Below, piece after piece: positions 47,601 to 56,866 of a stretch of DNA of 64,000 bases. Origin of the DNA: Planococcus halocryophilus (GTDB lineage Bacteria; Bacillota; Bacilli; Bacillales_A; Planococcaceae). The translations under genes were made by a program, and so were the position numbers. The notes under the pieces were generated by a model that saw only the letters and a program-made list of their open reading frames with translations, was not told where the DNA came from and made no database searches. How positions within the stretch are numbered: the stretch's first letter is position 1; every line of letters starts with the position of its first letter. The stretch is taken from the NCBI RefSeq assembly GCF_022489025.1, contig NZ_JAKVTG010000001.1:310001-374000 (forward strand). The letters are read 5' to 3'.

Positions 47601-48996
47601 TGAGTATCAGTCCAAAGCTCACAACTATACAAAAGAGTTATTTGGTGAAGATAATGTTTTCCGTGCCGGAACGATTGGGACGGTTGCAGAAAAGACGGCT
47701 TATGGTTATGTCCGTGGCTATGCAAACGACCGGGATATGACAATTCGTGGTGCAGAAATCGATCGACTTGTGCAAGGTTGTTCAGGTGTTAAACGGAGCA
47801 CTGGTCAGCACCCAGGAGGAATTATTGTTGTTCCAGATTATATGGACATTTATGATTTTTCGCCGATTCAATTCCCTGCAGATGCACAGGATTCCGAATG
47901 GAAGACGACTCATTTTGATTTCCATTCGATTCACGATAATTTATTAAAACTGGATATTCTCGGACATGATGATCCGACAGTAATTCGTATGCTGCAAGAT
48001 TTATCTGGAATAGACCCAAAAACCATTCCTACCGACGATCCGGAAGTAATGAAGATTTTCGCCGGACCAGAAACGCTTGGCGTAACGAAAGAACAAATTG
48101 GCTGCAAGACCGGTACACTAGGCATTCCTGAGTTTGGTACGCGTTTTGTCCGTCAAATGCTTGAAGAAACAAAGCCGAATACGTTTTCGGAGCTGGTTCA
48201 GATTTCGGGACTGTCTCACGGGACGGACGTTTGGTTAAGTAACGCGCAAGAATTGATTCAAAATGGTACTTGTCAGCTGTCAGATGTAATTGGTTGTCGA
48301 GATGACATTATGGTTTACTTGATTTATCAAGGACTCGAGTCTTCACTAGCATTTAAAATTATGGAATCCGTTCGAAAAGGGAAAGGCTTAACACCTGAAT
48401 TTGAAGAAGCGATGAAAAAAGAAGGTGTACCAAACTGGTATATCGAATCTTGTAAAAAGATTAAGTACATGTTCCCGAAAGCCCATGCGGCTGCATATGT
48501 ATTAATGGCTGTTCGGATTGCTTATTTCAAAGTTCATTTCCCGATTCTTTATTACGCAGCATACTTTACCGTTCGGGCTGAAGATTTTGATGTTAATGCA
48601 ATGTCTAAAGGGTCGCAATCGATTCGTTCAGTAATTGATGATATCAATTCCAAAGGTCTAGAAGCTTCAACTAAAGAGAAAAACTTATTAACGGTTATGG
48701 AACTAACGCTTGAAATGGTAGAGCGGGGCTATACTTTCCAAAAAGTAGATTTATATAAATCTTCTGCTGATCAATTTATTATTGAAGGAAAGAGTTTGAT
48801 TCCGCCGTTTAATGCTATCCCAGGATTAGGAACCAATGCAGCGAAATCAATCGTAGCTGCAAGGGAACATGGGGAATTTTTATCGAAAGAAGATTTGCAA
48901 CAACGTGGTCGTGTTTCAAAAACAATCATCGAATACATGGATGATCACGGTTGCTTAGAAGGTATGCCAGAAGCGAATCAGCTGTCACTGTTCTAG
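44689..48996 (+). CDS. polC: DNA polymerase III alpha subunit PolC (Gram-positive type)
   Basis: Replicative polymerase with built-in proofreading. Domains in order: N-terminal domain, OB-fold (about 220-330), PHP domain starting near 336 (HLHTPMS), split by the 3'-5' exonuclease with DLETTGL near 424, then the palm and fingers, with a zinc module opened by CRKCKK near 909. It ends in QLSLF, a beta-clamp binding motif. A longer frame begins at ATG 44674, but AAGGGG lies between the two starts and points to ATG 44689, giving 1435 residues (B. subtilis 1437). No terminator is seen before the rimP promoter. Confidence 0.98.
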   Translation: MTNEQDSKMRFKLLLQHLELTEDVHMPFFEEAELTRMTVHKKERSWKFIVKLKNILPIDLYLLLKERLYSTFSPIARVQLNIETAQETAQEDLVLSYWKYAVEELADMAPPLRERLLSQAPVWNGNKLLLQCSHEHEMMALKSKYSDKLAGVYRQFGFPHVAIDFQLSDENQEAAHAAFMAERLREEEEMAKKALSDMKKRETSQKENGAPSGPFQMGSAIKPDENIVDIKSIVDEERRVTIEGYVFDAEVRELRSGRSLLTVKITDYTDSILVKMFSRDKEDAELMANAKKGMWLKARGSIQTDTFVRDLVMMAQDMVEIKPELRRDTAEEKRVELHLHTPMSQMDAVSSVDSLVSQAAKWGHPAIAITDHAGVQSFPDAYAASKKHGIKAIFGLEANLVDDGVPIAYEERHALLEEETFVVFDLETTGLSAVYDTIIELAAVKIKGGQIIDKFESFANPHHELSSTTIDLTGITDDMVKNAPEVEEVIRKYHDWAGDHIMVAHNASFDMGFLYVCYKKYGIDTVHATIDTLELARMLHPELKNHRLNTLAKKFGIELTQHHRAIYDTEATSYLLTHLLKEADQKGILYHDQLNDYVGSGDAYKRSRPTHCTLLAQNDEGLKNLFKLVSASHINYFYRVPRIPRSLLQKHRKGLLVGSGCDKGEVFEAVMQKSMEEVEKTAQFYDYLEVHPKEVYSHLIEREMIRDEWNLEDIIRKLVKISRKLEIPLVATGNVHYLDETDAIFRQVLIGSQGGANPLNRTKLPKVHFRTTNEMLDAFDFLGSETAHELVVANSLKISEMIEVVKPIKDELYTPKIEGADEEVRELSYNMARQIYGSPLPEIVEARIEKELKSIIGHGFAVIYLISHKLVKKSLDDGYLVGSRGSVGSSLVATLTEITEVNPLPPHYICRKCKKSEFFDDGSVSSGFDLQDKNCPDCDIPYQKEGQDIPFETFLGFKGDKVPDIDLNFSGEYQSKAHNYTKELFGEDNVFRAGTIGTVAEKTAYGYVRGYANDRDMTIRGAEIDRLVQGCSGVKRSTGQHPGGIIVVPDYMDIYDFSPIQFPADAQDSEWKTTHFDFHSIHDNLLKLDILGHDDPTVIRMLQDLSGIDPKTIPTDDPEVMKIFAGPETLGVTKEQIGCKTGTLGIPEFGTRFVRQMLEETKPNTFSELVQISGLSHGTDVWLSNAQELIQNGTCQLSDVIGCRDDIMVYLIYQGLESSLAFKIMESVRKGKGLTPEFEEAMKKEGVPNWYIESCKKIKYMFPKAHAAAYVLMAVRIAYFKVHFPILYYAAYFTVRAEDFDVNAMSKGSQSIRSVIDDINSKGLEASTKEKNLLTVMELTLEMVERGYTFQKVDLYKSSADQFIIEGKSLIPPFNAIPGLGTNAAKSIVAAREHGEFLSKEDLQQRGRVSKTIIEYMDDHGCLEGMPEANQLSLF

Positions 48997-49000
48997 TCAG

Positions 49001-49029
49001 TTGCACCACGGCGCGGTTTATGGTATTAT
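49001..49029 (+). promoter_or_regulatory. Promoter of the rimP-nusA-infB operon
   Basis: TTGCAC at 49001-49006, a 17-base spacer and TATTAT at 49024-49029, with TGG before it (extended -10). It starts five bases after the polC stop. Confidence 0.78.
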
Positions 49030-49062
49030 TGTAGTAACATTTACTGAATAGCTCTGTCGCAG

Positions 49063-49090
49063 AAGAGTGGGTTCTCCCGCTCTTTTCTGT
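49063..49090 (+). terminator. Leader terminator/attenuator before rimP-nusA
   Basis: AAGAGTGGG at 49063-49071 pairs with CCCGCTCTT at 49076-49084 (one wobble), followed by TTCTGTTTG, a T tract broken by C and G. It lies between the promoter and the rimP start. B. subtilis nusA is autoregulated by a NusA-dependent terminator in this leader; the weak, interrupted T tract fits that type. Confidence 0.65.
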
Positions 49091-49122
49091 TTGTTATGGC
49101 GAAAAATTGGCGGGAGGCATGT

Positions 49123-49608
49123 ATGAGCAAAATTACAGAACAAATCGAGCAGATAGCACAACCAATTACGAGTGAACTAGGACTAGAACTTGTAGACGTG
49201 GAGTTTTTAAAAGAAGGACGCGATTGGTTTTTACGGGTGTACGTGGACAATCCAGAAGCACCAATTGATATTGAACAATGTGCTTTAGTTAGTGAAAAAC
49301 TAAGTGGGATTTTGGATGAATTAGATCCAATTGAACAAAACTACTTCTTGGAAGTTTCATCTCCAGGAGCAGAACGTCCGTTGAAGAAAGAAAAAGATTT
49401 TGAAAAAGCGATCGGTAAATTCATTTACATCAAAACATATGAACCTGTTGAAGATGCAAAAGAGTTTGAAGGTTATTTAAAGTCTTTTGATGATGAACAA
49501 GTAGAAATTGAAATTAAAATCAAAACACGCAGAAAAATAATCAGTATTGCAAAAAACAAAATTGCAGTTATCCGTTTGGCCATTGATTTTTCTGTTAAAC
49601 CTGATTGA
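49123..49608 (+). CDS. rimP: Ribosome maturation factor RimP
   Basis: Needed for 30S maturation. The protein has the N-terminal alpha-beta domain (GLELVDVEFLKEGRDWFLRVYVDN) and the SSPGAERPLKKEKDF motif ahead of an SH3-like C-terminal barrel. The frame opens at 49096, but GGGAGG at 49112-49117 places the start at ATG 49123, giving 161 residues. It is the first gene of the nusA operon and follows a leader with a terminator-like hairpin. Confidence 0.95.
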   Translation: MSKITEQIEQIAQPITSELGLELVDVEFLKEGRDWFLRVYVDNPEAPIDIEQCALVSEKLSGILDELDPIEQNYFLEVSSPGAERPLKKEKDFEKAIGKFIYIKTYEPVEDAKEFEGYLKSFDDEQVEIEIKIKTRRKIISIAKNKIAVIRLAIDFSVKPD

Positions 49609-49628
49609 AGAACCTGGGAGTGAATAAA

Positions 49629-50756
49629 ATGAGCAGTGAGTTATTGGATGCTTTTGAAGTATTGGAAAAACAAAAAGGAATTTCGCGTGAAGTTTTAATT
49701 GAAGCGATTGAAGCAGCCTTAGTAACAGCGTACAAACGAAATTTTAACCAAGCACAAAATGTTCGTGTGGATTTAAATTTAAATACGGGAACAATGCTGG
49801 TGTATTCTCGTAAAGATGTAGTAGAGGAAGTTGAAGATGAACGTCTTCACATTTCGTTGGAAGATGCAAAAGTCATCAACCCTGCATATGAACTTGGAGA
49901 TGTAGTAGAGGAAGAAGTAACACCTCGTAACTTCGGTCGTATTGCGGCTCAAACAGCAAAACAAGTTGTGACTCAGCGCGTACGTGAAGCTGAACGTGGC
50001 TTGATCTTCGAAGAGTTTGTTGATCGTGCAGATGATATCGTTAACGGTATTGTTGAACGCATGGACGCTCGCAATTTATACGTTGGACTTGGCAAAGTTG
50101 AGGCTGTGCTTCCCCAGACAGAACAAATGCCAAATGAACATTACAAACCACATGATCGCATTAAAGTGTACATCACAAAAGTAGAACGCACGACACGCGG
50201 ACCACAAGTGTTTGTTTCACGCACACATCCAGGACTACTGCGCCGTTTATTCGAAAACGAAGTGCCTGAAATTTATGATGGCATTGTTGAGATCAAGTCA
50301 ATCGCACGTGAAGCTGGAGACCGTTCAAAAATTTCGGTTTTTGCTCATCGCGATGATATTGACCCAGTGGGTTCATGTGTTGGATCTAAAGGTGGCCGTG
50401 TTCAAACTATCGTAAACGAGTTAAGTGGAGAGAAAATTGATATCGTAGAATGGTCAGAAGAACCTGTTGTATTTGTAGCTAACGCACTAAGCCCATCTAA
50501 AGTATTAGATGTGCAAGTAAACGAAGAAGCAAAATCGACAACCGTTGTTGTGCCTGATTATCAACTATCTCTTGCTATCGGTAAACGTGGACAAAATGCT
50601 CGTTTAGCAGCAAAATTAACAGGCTGGAAAATCGACATTAAGAGTGAAACAGATGCGCGTGAACTTGGAATTTATCCAAACGAGAATTCTAGCATCGAAT
50701 TAGTAGAATCTGGTGAAGAACTGGATGACTTTGATTTTTACGAAGATAAAGAATAA
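49629..50756 (+). CDS. nusA: Transcription termination/antitermination protein NusA
   Basis: RNA polymerase-associated factor that controls pausing and termination. It has the N-terminal RNAP-binding domain (1-125), an S1 domain (about 130-200) and two KH domains ([16 protein letters not shown] and [16 protein letters not shown]). Like other Gram-positive NusA it lacks the C-terminal acidic repeats of E. coli. The frame opens at 49605 within rimP, but TGGGAGTG and homologous length support ATG 49629, giving 375 residues (B. subtilis 371). It probably represses its own operon at the leader hairpin. Confidence 0.97.
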   Translation: MSSELLDAFEVLEKQKGISREVLIEAIEAALVTAYKRNFNQAQNVRVDLNLNTGTMLVYSRKDVVEEVEDERLHISLEDAKVINPAYELGDVVEEEVTPRNFGRIAAQTAKQVVTQRVREAERGLIFEEFVDRADDIVNGIVERMDARNLYVGLGKVEAVLPQTEQMPNEHYKPHDRIKVYITKVERTTRGPQVFVSRTHPGLLRRLFENEVPEIYDGIVEIKSIAREAGDRSKISVFAHRDDIDPVGSCVGSKGGRVQTIVNELSGEKIDIVEWSEEPVVFVANALSPSKVLDVQVNEEAKSTTVVVPDYQLSLAIGKRGQNARLAAKLTGWKIDIKSETDARELGIYPNENSSIELVESGEELDDFDFYEDKE

Positions 50757-50776
50757 CGTAGAAAAGGTGATGTCCG

Positions 50777-51055
50777 TTGGCTCTACAAAAGAAAATTCCA
50801 TTACGGAAGTGTGTAGCTACAGGCGAGATGCATCCTAAAAAAGAAATGACCCGCGTTGTCCGTTCAAAAGAAGGCGAAGTATCCGTCGATTTGACAGGCA
50901 AAAAGTCAGGACGCGGCGCATATCTTTCGAAATCGGAAGATGCCATCGCGACTGCGCGCAAAAAGAAAGTGCTGGACAAGCAATTAGAAGTTAAGGTTCC
51001 AGACGAAATTTATGATGAGTTAATTCGCGTCGTTCTTAGAGAGCAGTTGAAATAA
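50777..51055 (+). CDS. rnpM: RNase P modulator RnpM (YlxR)
   Basis: A 92-residue basic protein of the YlxR family, recognised from IPLRKCVATGEMHPKKEMTR and SGRGAYLS. In B. subtilis it binds RNase P RNA and modulates its activity. The start is TTG at 50777, about six bases after AAAAGGTGAT; no ATG or GTG fits. Its stop overlaps the next ATG by one base. The gene always lies between nusA and infB in Bacillales, in a conserved order. Confidence 0.93.
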   Translation: MALQKKIPLRKCVATGEMHPKKEMTRVVRSKEGEVSVDLTGKKSGRGAYLSKSEDAIATARKKKVLDKQLEVKVPDEIYDELIRVVLREQLK

Positions 51056-51399
51056 TGACCAAAGAAAAAGTCCTTCAATTACTGGGATTAGCTACACGTG
51101 CAAGAATGACCATTTCTGGTGAAGAAATGTCCGTGAGTGAAGTTCGAAAAGGTAAAGCAAAATTAGTGATTCTTTCTGAAGATGCTTCAGACAATACAAG
51201 TAAGAAATTGCATGATAAATGCAAATCAAACGGTGTAGAAATCCGTGTTTTTGGATCCCGTTACGAGTTGGGACATGCGATAGGTAAGGAAGAGCGAGTA
51301 GTGATTGCAATCACAGATTCAGGATTTGCAAAAAAACTAATCAGCTTGATTGAAGAAATTAATCGGGGGCGAGCAGATGACCAAAATTCGAGTACATGA
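51055..51399 (+). CDS. rplGA: L7Ae-family ribosomal protein YlxQ
   Basis: A 114-residue K-turn-binding protein of the L7Ae/L30e family, seen in [16 protein letters not shown] and [18 protein letters not shown]. YlxQ is an optional ribosome- and RNA-binding protein in Gram-positives. ATG at 51055 overlaps the rnpM stop. The C-terminal 23 bases overlap infB. The frame is a little longer than B. subtilis YlxQ (100 residues), the extra residues forming a polar tail read in another frame of infB. Confidence 0.93.
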   Translation: MTKEKVLQLLGLATRARMTISGEEMSVSEVRKGKAKLVILSEDASDNTSKKLHDKCKSNGVEIRVFGSRYELGHAIGKEERVVIAITDSGFAKKLISLIEEINRGRADDQNSST

Positions 51400-53719
51400 A
51401 TACGCGAAAAAAGTAGATAAGCCAAGTAAAGAAATCATCAATGAATTGTCAAAACTAAATGTCAAAGTTCAAAACCATATGGCAACATTAGAAGATTCAG
51501 ATGTAACAAAATTAGACGGCATTTATAAAAATGCTGGAGCTGGGCAACGTCCACCAGCACAATCACGTCCAGCAAGCCAGTCACGTCAAGCACAAGGTCA
51601 ATCTCGTCCAACAGGACAAGGAAGCCAGTCACGTCCAGCGCAAGGCCAACGTCCGTCACAAGGAAGCCAGTCACGACCGTCACAAGGCCAACGTCCTTCA
51701 GGACAAGGAAGCCAGTCGCGTCCAGCAGCAGCTCCAAGTCAAGGACAATCCCGTTCACAAGGGAATGGTCAACGTCCAACAACACCCGCAAAATCTGGTT
51801 CGAACTTTACACCAAAAGCAGCGAAGCCAACAGCGGGACCTGGTCAGCGTTCTTCAGGACGTCCAAGCGGCGGAAACCGTAACGGATTCCAAAACCGCAA
51901 AGGGAAAGGCAAACAGCAACAACCAGTAAATCCGTTGCCGCCTATGCCTAAAAGAGAAAAAGAACTGCCGGCTAAAATCACTTTTAGTGAGTCATTAACG
52001 GTAGCTGAACTTGCAAAAAAATTAGGACGCGAGCCGTCTGAAATTATCAAAAAATTATTCATGCTTGGTGCAATGGCTACCATTAACCAAGAATTGGATA
52101 AAGATACAATTGAATTGATTTGTGCGGAATATGAGGTTGAAGTGGAAGAAGAGATCTTAGTTGATAAAACAGATCTTGAAGTTTACTTTGAGCCAGAAGA
52201 TGAAAGCTTAAACGAAGAGCGTCCGCCAGTTGTTACAATCATGGGTCACGTTGACCACGGTAAAACAACTTTGCTAGATTCTATTCGTCACACAAAAGTT
52301 ACTGCTGGCGAAGCAGGCGGAATCACACAACATATTGGTGCTTACCAAGTTGTCGATAACGGCAAAAAAATCACGTTCCTAGATACTCCTGGTCACGCAG
52401 CGTTTACAACAATGCGCGCACGCGGAGCTAAAGTAACAGATCTTGCGATTATCGTTGTAGCAGCTGATGACGGCGTTATGCCACAAACAGTTGAAGCAAT
52501 CAACCATGCTAAAGCAGCAGAAGTTCCAATCATTATTGCAGTAAACAAAATGGACAAGCCAAGTGCAAATCCGGATCGTGTTATGCAAGAATTGACTGAA
52601 CATGGACTTGTAGCAGAAGCATGGGGCGGCGACACAATTTTCGTTCCGATTTCAGCTTTGTCTGGAGACGGTATCGATTCACTACTTGAAATGGTTCTTC
52701 TTGTGTCGGAAGTTGGCGAATTAAAAGCCAACCCTGCACGTCGTGCGATTGGTACAGTTATTGAAGCAGAGCTTGATAAAGGCCGCGGTTCAGTTGCTAC
52801 ACTTCTAGTACAAGATGGAACATTAAAAGTTGGAGATCCGATTGTTGTCGGAAATACATTTGGTCGTGTTCGTGCGATGGTATCTGATACAGGTCGTCGT
52901 GCAAAAGAAGCCGGCCCTTCTACACCAGTTGAAATTACTGGATTGAACGATGTACCTCAAGCTGGAGACCGTTTTGTTGTCTTTGAAGACGAAAAAACAG
53001 CTCGCCAAGTTGGAGAAACACGTGCAACTTCAGCACTTCAAGTTCAGCGTTCTGAGAAGACACGTGTAACACTTGATAATTTGTTTGATCAATTAAAACA
53101 AGGCGAAATGAAAGAACTTAACTTAATCGTCAAAGCTGACGTTCAAGGGGCAGTTGAAGCAATGGCTGCATCTCTACTTAAACTTGATGTTGAAGGCGTA
53201 AATGTGAAAATCATTCATACAGGTGCTGGTGCGATTACAGAATCTGATATTTCATTGGCAGCTGCGTCAAATGCCATTGTTATCGGTTTTAACGTTCGTC
53301 CTGATGCAAACGCTAAACGCACTGCTGAAGCTGAAGGTGTAGATATCCGCTTACACCGCATCATTTATAAAGTAATTGAAGAAATTGAATTTGCTATGAA
53401 AGGATTGCTTGATCCGGAATTTGAAGAAAAAATTATTGGACAAGTAGAAATCCGTAGTACGTTTAAAGTTTCTAAAGTGGGTACTATTGCCGGAAGTTAT
53501 GTAACAGAAGGTAAAATCACTCGCGATAGCGGAGTCCGCGTTATTCGTGAAGGTATCGTCGTATTTGAAGGCGAAATCGACACGTTGAAACGATTTAAAG
53601 ACGATGCTAAAGAAGTGGCAAAAGGATACGAATGCGGGATTACGATCAAAAACTTCAATGATGTAAAAGAATTGGACATTATCGAAGCTTACGTTATGGA
53701 AGAAATCAAACGTAAATGA
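51377..53719 (+). CDS. infB: Translation initiation factor IF-2
   Basis: GTPase that brings fMet-tRNA to the ribosome. The 780-residue protein has a short N-terminal helical domain ([20 protein letters not shown]), a long low-complexity linker (about 50-190) rich in Gln, Ser, Arg and Pro, a second IF2-N domain, the G domain with [14 protein letters not shown] and NKMD, and domains II, III and IV. An ATG at 51350 is in frame, but CGGGGGCG before ATG 51377 fits. It is longer than in B. subtilis (716) mainly because of the repeat-rich linker. The ylxP start overlaps its stop (ATGA). Confidence 0.97.
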   Translation: MTKIRVHEYAKKVDKPSKEIINELSKLNVKVQNHMATLEDSDVTKLDGIYKNAGAGQRPPAQSRPASQSRQAQGQSRPTGQGSQSRPAQGQRPSQGSQSRPSQGQRPSGQGSQSRPAAAPSQGQSRSQGNGQRPTTPAKSGSNFTPKAAKPTAGPGQRSSGRPSGGNRNGFQNRKGKGKQQQPVNPLPPMPKREKELPAKITFSESLTVAELAKKLGREPSEIIKKLFMLGAMATINQELDKDTIELICAEYEVEVEEEILVDKTDLEVYFEPEDESLNEERPPVVTIMGHVDHGKTTLLDSIRHTKVTAGEAGGITQHIGAYQVVDNGKKITFLDTPGHAAFTTMRARGAKVTDLAIIVVAADDGVMPQTVEAINHAKAAEVPIIIAVNKMDKPSANPDRVMQELTEHGLVAEAWGGDTIFVPISALSGDGIDSLLEMVLLVSEVGELKANPARRAIGTVIEAELDKGRGSVATLLVQDGTLKVGDPIVVGNTFGRVRAMVSDTGRRAKEAGPSTPVEITGLNDVPQAGDRFVVFEDEKTARQVGETRATSALQVQRSEKTRVTLDNLFDQLKQGEMKELNLIVKADVQGAVEAMAASLLKLDVEGVNVKIIHTGAGAITESDISLAAASNAIVIGFNVRPDANAKRTAEAEGVDIRLHRIIYKVIEEIEFAMKGLLDPEFEEKIIGQVEIRSTFKVSKVGTIAGSYVTEGKITRDSGVRVIREGIVVFEGEIDTLKRFKDDAKEVAKGYECGITIKNFNDVKELDIIEAYVMEEIKRK
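51616..51741 (+). repeat. 42-45 bp tandem repeats in the infB linker
   Basis: Three near copies of ACAAGGAAGCCAGTCACG start at 51616, 51658 and 51703, 42 and 45 bases apart, all in frame (14 and 15 codons). Each encodes a SQSRP plus GQRPS block. A weaker copy lies near 51571. Confidence 0.88.
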
Positions 53720-53994
53720 TCCTCTATATGGAATGCGAATTTTTCATTCCAACGGCACATTCGTTAAAAGATAAGCGGGCAGTTGTTAAAAGCATGCTGA
53801 CCCGCAGTAAACAAAAATTCAACGTTTCCGCTGCAGAGATTGATCACCAAAATGTATGGCAGCGAACCCGTCTCGCTTTTGTTATCGTCTCTTCATCAAA
53901 AGAAGTGGCAGATAAAGAAATGGCACAGGTTCTCTACTATTTGGAAAGCAATCCTGCATGGGAATGCTTGGAGAATGAAAAAGAATATTTGTAA
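53716..53994 (+). CDS. ylxP: DUF503 family protein YlxP
   Basis: A 92-residue protein of the conserved DUF503 family, recognised from [23 protein letters not shown]. The family is always found between infB and rbfA in Firmicutes and is thought to act in ribosome function, but its activity is not known. ATG at 53716 overlaps the infB stop by four bases. rbfA follows 18 bases later. Confidence 0.92.
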   Translation: MILYMECEFFIPTAHSLKDKRAVVKSMLTRSKQKFNVSAAEIDHQNVWQRTRLAFVIVSSSKEVADKEMAQVLYYLESNPAWECLENEKEYL

Positions 53995-54012
53995 GAACGA
54001 GGTGGACTATCA

Positions 54013-54363
54013 ATGACAATGCGCGCGAATCGTGTAGCTGAGCAGATGAAAAAAGAGCTTAGCGATATCATCAGTCGAAAACTGAAAGATCCACGTATCG
54101 GATTTGTCACTGTAACAGATGTTGAAGTTACAGGAGATCTCCAGCAAGCAACTGTATATATCAGCGTATTAGGCGAAGACCATGCAAAAGAACAGACATT
54201 GCTTGGGTTAACGAAGTCAAAAGGATTTATCCGTTCTGAAATTGGACAACGAATCCGTCTTCGTAAAACTCCTGAACTGTCTTTTGAAATCGATTCATCG
54301 GTTGCATATGGCAATCGGATTGATACATTATTGCGTGATATTCAAGAACCAAAAGAAGATTAA
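54013..54363 (+). CDS. rbfA: Ribosome-binding factor A
   Basis: Cold-shock-related factor for 16S 5'-end maturation. The 116-residue KH-like protein has [18 protein letters not shown] at its start and the [26 protein letters not shown] core. ATG at 54013 follows AACGAGGTGG. A good terminator follows it, so truB and ribF need read-through or another promoter. Confidence 0.97.
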   Translation: MTMRANRVAEQMKKELSDIISRKLKDPRIGFVTVTDVEVTGDLQQATVYISVLGEDHAKEQTLLGLTKSKGFIRSEIGQRIRLRKTPELSFEIDSSVAYGNRIDTLLRDIQEPKED

Positions 54364-54366
54364 AAC

Positions 54367-54405
54367 AAAGCCCGCTGTCTATAATAGATAGTGGGCTTTT
54401 TTTGC
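54367..54405 (+). terminator. Intrinsic terminator after rbfA
   Basis: A stem of about 14 bp with two wobble pairs (54369-54382 with 54385-54398 region), flanked by AAA and a run of seven T. Confidence 0.88.
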
Positions 54406-54429
54406 ATCAAGCAAAGGGGTTAAAATGAT

Positions 54430-55359
54430 ATGGCGTTAAACGGAATTTTACCGTTATGGAAAGAAAAAGGAATGACTTCACACGACTGTGTTTTTAAATT
54501 GAGAAAAATTTTGCAAACAAAAAAGGTAGGACATACAGGCACTCTAGATCCTGAAGTAGACGGCGTGTTACCAATTTGTATCGGCAACACTACAAAAGTA
54601 GCGGAGTATATTACCGACCAAGGAAAGACCTATGAGGCGGAAGTAACGATTGGGTATTCAACGGAAACTGAAGACGCTACAGGCGAAACTGTGGATACAG
54701 ACCCATCAGAAAAAGTCATCACACGCGAACAAGTAGAAGCGGTGTTGCTTCAATTAACAGGGAACATTAAGCAAATTCCACCCATGTATTCGGCCGTTAA
54801 GGTAAATGGCAAAAAATTATACGAATATGCTCGTCAAGGAATTCCTGTTGAGCGCCCAGAGCGAACGGTCCGGATTGACTCAATCGAATTGATGGATGAC
54901 GATAGCGAATGGTCCGGTCAGCAAATCAAATTCAATATTCGCATACGTTGTGGAAAAGGAACTTATATTCGCACACTGGCTGTGCAAATAGGGCAAGCTT
55001 TAGGATACCCTGCCCATATGTCTAGACTGACACGAACAGAATCAGGGAAATTCAGCCAACAGGATTGCGTAACACTTGCCGAAGTGGCTGAACTTGCTCA
55101 AAATGAACATATCGGTGATGTTTTGAAACCGCTAAGTTATGGCTTAAGTTTGTTTCCTTTCATGGAAATTGAGTCCAAACAGATTTTTGCTGTAAAAAAT
55201 GGACAAGTACTTGCACGGCATTCTATACTCGACCAAATGGGATTTGTTGTGTTGACGTATAAAGGACAGCCTGTAGCACTTTATAAAAATCATCCTGAAA
55301 AAGCGGACAAAATGAAACCTGAAAAAATGTTCGGTTTTCCGACAGCAGACGAGGTGTAG
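54430..55359 (+). CDS. truB: tRNA pseudouridine(55) synthase TruB
   Basis: Makes pseudouridine 55 in the T loop of tRNAs. The 309-residue protein has the catalytic aspartate in GHTGTLDPEVDGVLP (Asp40), the YEAEVTIG strand and a C-terminal PUA domain. ATG at 54430 has an AAAGGGG site. ribF begins two bases after its stop, so the two are probably coupled. No promoter was found in the 66-base gap after rbfA. Confidence 0.97.
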   Translation: MALNGILPLWKEKGMTSHDCVFKLRKILQTKKVGHTGTLDPEVDGVLPICIGNTTKVAEYITDQGKTYEAEVTIGYSTETEDATGETVDTDPSEKVITREQVEAVLLQLTGNIKQIPPMYSAVKVNGKKLYEYARQGIPVERPERTVRIDSIELMDDDSEWSGQQIKFNIRIRCGKGTYIRTLAVQIGQALGYPAHMSRLTRTESGKFSQQDCVTLAEVAELAQNEHIGDVLKPLSYGLSLFPFMEIESKQIFAVKNGQVLARHSILDQMGFVVLTYKGQPVALYKNHPEKADKMKPEKMFGFPTADEV

Positions 55360-55360
55360 T

Positions 55361-56311
55361 ATGGAAATTATTCATTTAACTTATCCGAACCAGGTAAAGC
55401 CTGTTAACGAAACGGGTCCCTTATCATTGGCACTTGGTTTTTTTGATGGGGTACATAAAGGTCATCAGCGCGTTATTGGAGAAGCCATTAAACAAGCTGA
55501 ACAACAAGGGATTAAATCAGCAGTTATGACTTTTGATCCGCATCCTTCACTGGTGCTCGGTGGAAGAAAAGAAGAAGTTTTTTATATAACTCCTATGCAG
55601 CAAAAAATGGATATTTTAGAAGACATGAATGTAGATTACTGCTTTATCATTCGATTTACTTCGGAGTTTGCCAAATTGACGCCAGAAGAATTCATTGAAT
55701 TTTTTATTACGGGTTTAAATGCAAAACATGTCACAGCCGGTTTTGACTTTTCATTTGGTTGTAAAGGAAAAGGCGATATGAGATTGATGAAACAGATGAG
55801 CGAAGGTCGTTATGGCGTTACGGTCGCTGATAAGTTAGAAGAGGGCGCTGAAAAAATTAGCTCGACCCGTATTCGTGAATTGTTAAAGCAAGGCGAAACC
55901 GGGAAAGTATGTCAGTTGCTCGGACGACCTTTTCGCGTTTTAGGTACGGTTGTAAATGGCGACAAACGAGGACGGACAATTGGATTTCCAACAGCTAACG
56001 TAGAACCTGAACTGGGTGCAGTCGTGCCAAGTCGGGGTGTTTATGCGGTGAAAATTCGAGTGCAAGGCGAAGTGTATAACGGAGTCTGCAATATTGGCTA
56101 CAAACCAACGTTTAATAATCCAGATATCAAAAAACAAGTGATTGAAGTTCATATTCTTGAATTTGACAAATCGATTTACGGAGAAATGGTTGAAGTTGAA
56201 TGGCATGACCGCATCCGCGATGAGCAAAAATTTTCAGGAATTGACGAGTTGAAACAACAAATACAGCGCGATAAAGTGACGGCTGAACAAATATTCAGTC
56301 GGATAAATTAA
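55361..56311 (+). CDS. ribF: Bifunctional riboflavin kinase/FAD synthetase RibF (RibC)
   Basis: Makes FMN and FAD from riboflavin. The 316-residue protein has the N-terminal adenylyltransferase domain (ALGFFDGVHKGHQRV; SSTRIRELL near 168-176) and the C-terminal flavokinase domain with GRTIGFPTANV. ATG at 55361 is preceded by GACGAGGTG in the end of truB. It is the last gene of the nusA operon here. Called ribC in B. subtilis. Confidence 0.97.
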   Translation: MEIIHLTYPNQVKPVNETGPLSLALGFFDGVHKGHQRVIGEAIKQAEQQGIKSAVMTFDPHPSLVLGGRKEEVFYITPMQQKMDILEDMNVDYCFIIRFTSEFAKLTPEEFIEFFITGLNAKHVTAGFDFSFGCKGKGDMRLMKQMSEGRYGVTVADKLEEGAEKISSTRIRELLKQGETGKVCQLLGRPFRVLGTVVNGDKRGRTIGFPTANVEPELGAVVPSRGVYAVKIRVQGEVYNGVCNIGYKPTFNNPDIKKQVIEVHILEFDKSIYGEMVEVEWHDRIRDEQKFSGIDELKQQIQRDKVTAEQIFSRIN

Positions 56312-56320
56312 CCGGTGCAG

Positions 56321-56349
56321 TTGATTTTAAAAATGCCTTATGCTATTAT
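56321..56349 (+). promoter_or_regulatory. Promoter of rpsO (extended -10)
   Basis: TTGATT at 56321-56326, a 17-base spacer and TATTAT at 56344-56349, with TGC just before the -10 box. Confidence 0.75.
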
Positions 56350-56355
56350 TTATGA

Positions 56356-56446
56356 GTACTAAAAGTACAAACCGTTGCTTGGCAAATCGAATCACCAACG
56401 TTTGCTCGGTAATTGGGGATATCAGAAATTAGGAGGTGGAAACAGT
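56356..56446 (+). ncRNA. Leader of rpsO mRNA, possible S15 binding site
   Basis: About 90 untranslated bases lie between the predicted start and the rpsO ATG. Short complementary pieces (AGTACT and AAGTAC; CGTTGC with a later CAACG) allow hairpins just before the AGGAGGTG binding site. Bacillales S15 is known to bind and repress its own leader. The assignment to that class is by position only. Confidence 0.45.
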
Positions 56447-56716
56447 ATGGCAATCACACAAGAACGCAAAAATGAATTGATTAGCGAATACAAAGTGCAC
56501 GACACTGATACTGGGTCTGCAGAGATTCAAATCGCTATTCTTACAGAAGACATCAACAACTTGAATGAGCACTTACGTACTCACAAAAAAGATCATCACT
56601 CACGTCGTGGTCTATTCAAAATGGTTGGACGCCGTCGTAACTTGCTAAAATACTTACGTGAAAACGAAGTATCTCGCTACCGTGAGTTAATCGCAAGACT
56701 TGGCCTACGCCGTTAA
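56447..56716 (+). CDS. rpsO: 30S ribosomal protein S15
   Basis: 16S rRNA-binding protein that also forms a bridge to the 50S subunit. The 89-residue protein contains [16 protein letters not shown] and [24 protein letters not shown], diagnostic of S15. The frame is open from 56375, but the strong AGGAGGTG at 56431-56438 sets the start at ATG 56447. It has its own promoter, leader and terminator, and pnp follows as in most bacteria. Confidence 0.98.
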   Translation: MAITQERKNELISEYKVHDTDTGSAEIQIAILTEDINNLNEHLRTHKKDHHSRRGLFKMVGRRRNLLKYLRENEVSRYRELIARLGLRR

Positions 56717-56727
56717 TAGTAAACAGT

Positions 56728-56756
56728 AAAAGCGGGATTCGTCCCGCTTTTTCTTT
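56728..56756 (+). terminator. Intrinsic terminator of rpsO
   Basis: AAAAGCGGGA at 56728-56737 pairs perfectly with TCCCGCTTTT at 56742-56751 around TTCG, followed by TCTTT. Confidence 0.93.
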
Positions 56757-56800
56757 ATGGATAAAACTTTAAACTATCGCATCGCATACTAGATGCTTTT

Positions 56801-56830
56801 TTGATACACTACTAATTGGATACATATAGT
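56801..56830 (+). promoter_or_regulatory. Promoter of pnp
   Basis: TTGATA at 56801-56806, an 18-base spacer and TATAGT at 56825-56830, 36 bases before pnp. Confidence 0.65.
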
Positions 56831-56866
56831 ATATAGATACATGGTAATAGAGAGGAGCTCGATATT

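Noticed and set aside
51616-51741. Regular repeats that might suggest a CRISPR array
   Set aside because: The repeats are in frame within infB, have no unique spacers and code for the IF-2 linker.
51531-51929. Out-of-frame 132-codon frame in the infB repeat, rich in His, Gln and Lys
   Set aside because: Produced by the tandem repeat read in another frame; no binding site and the infB frame is well supported.
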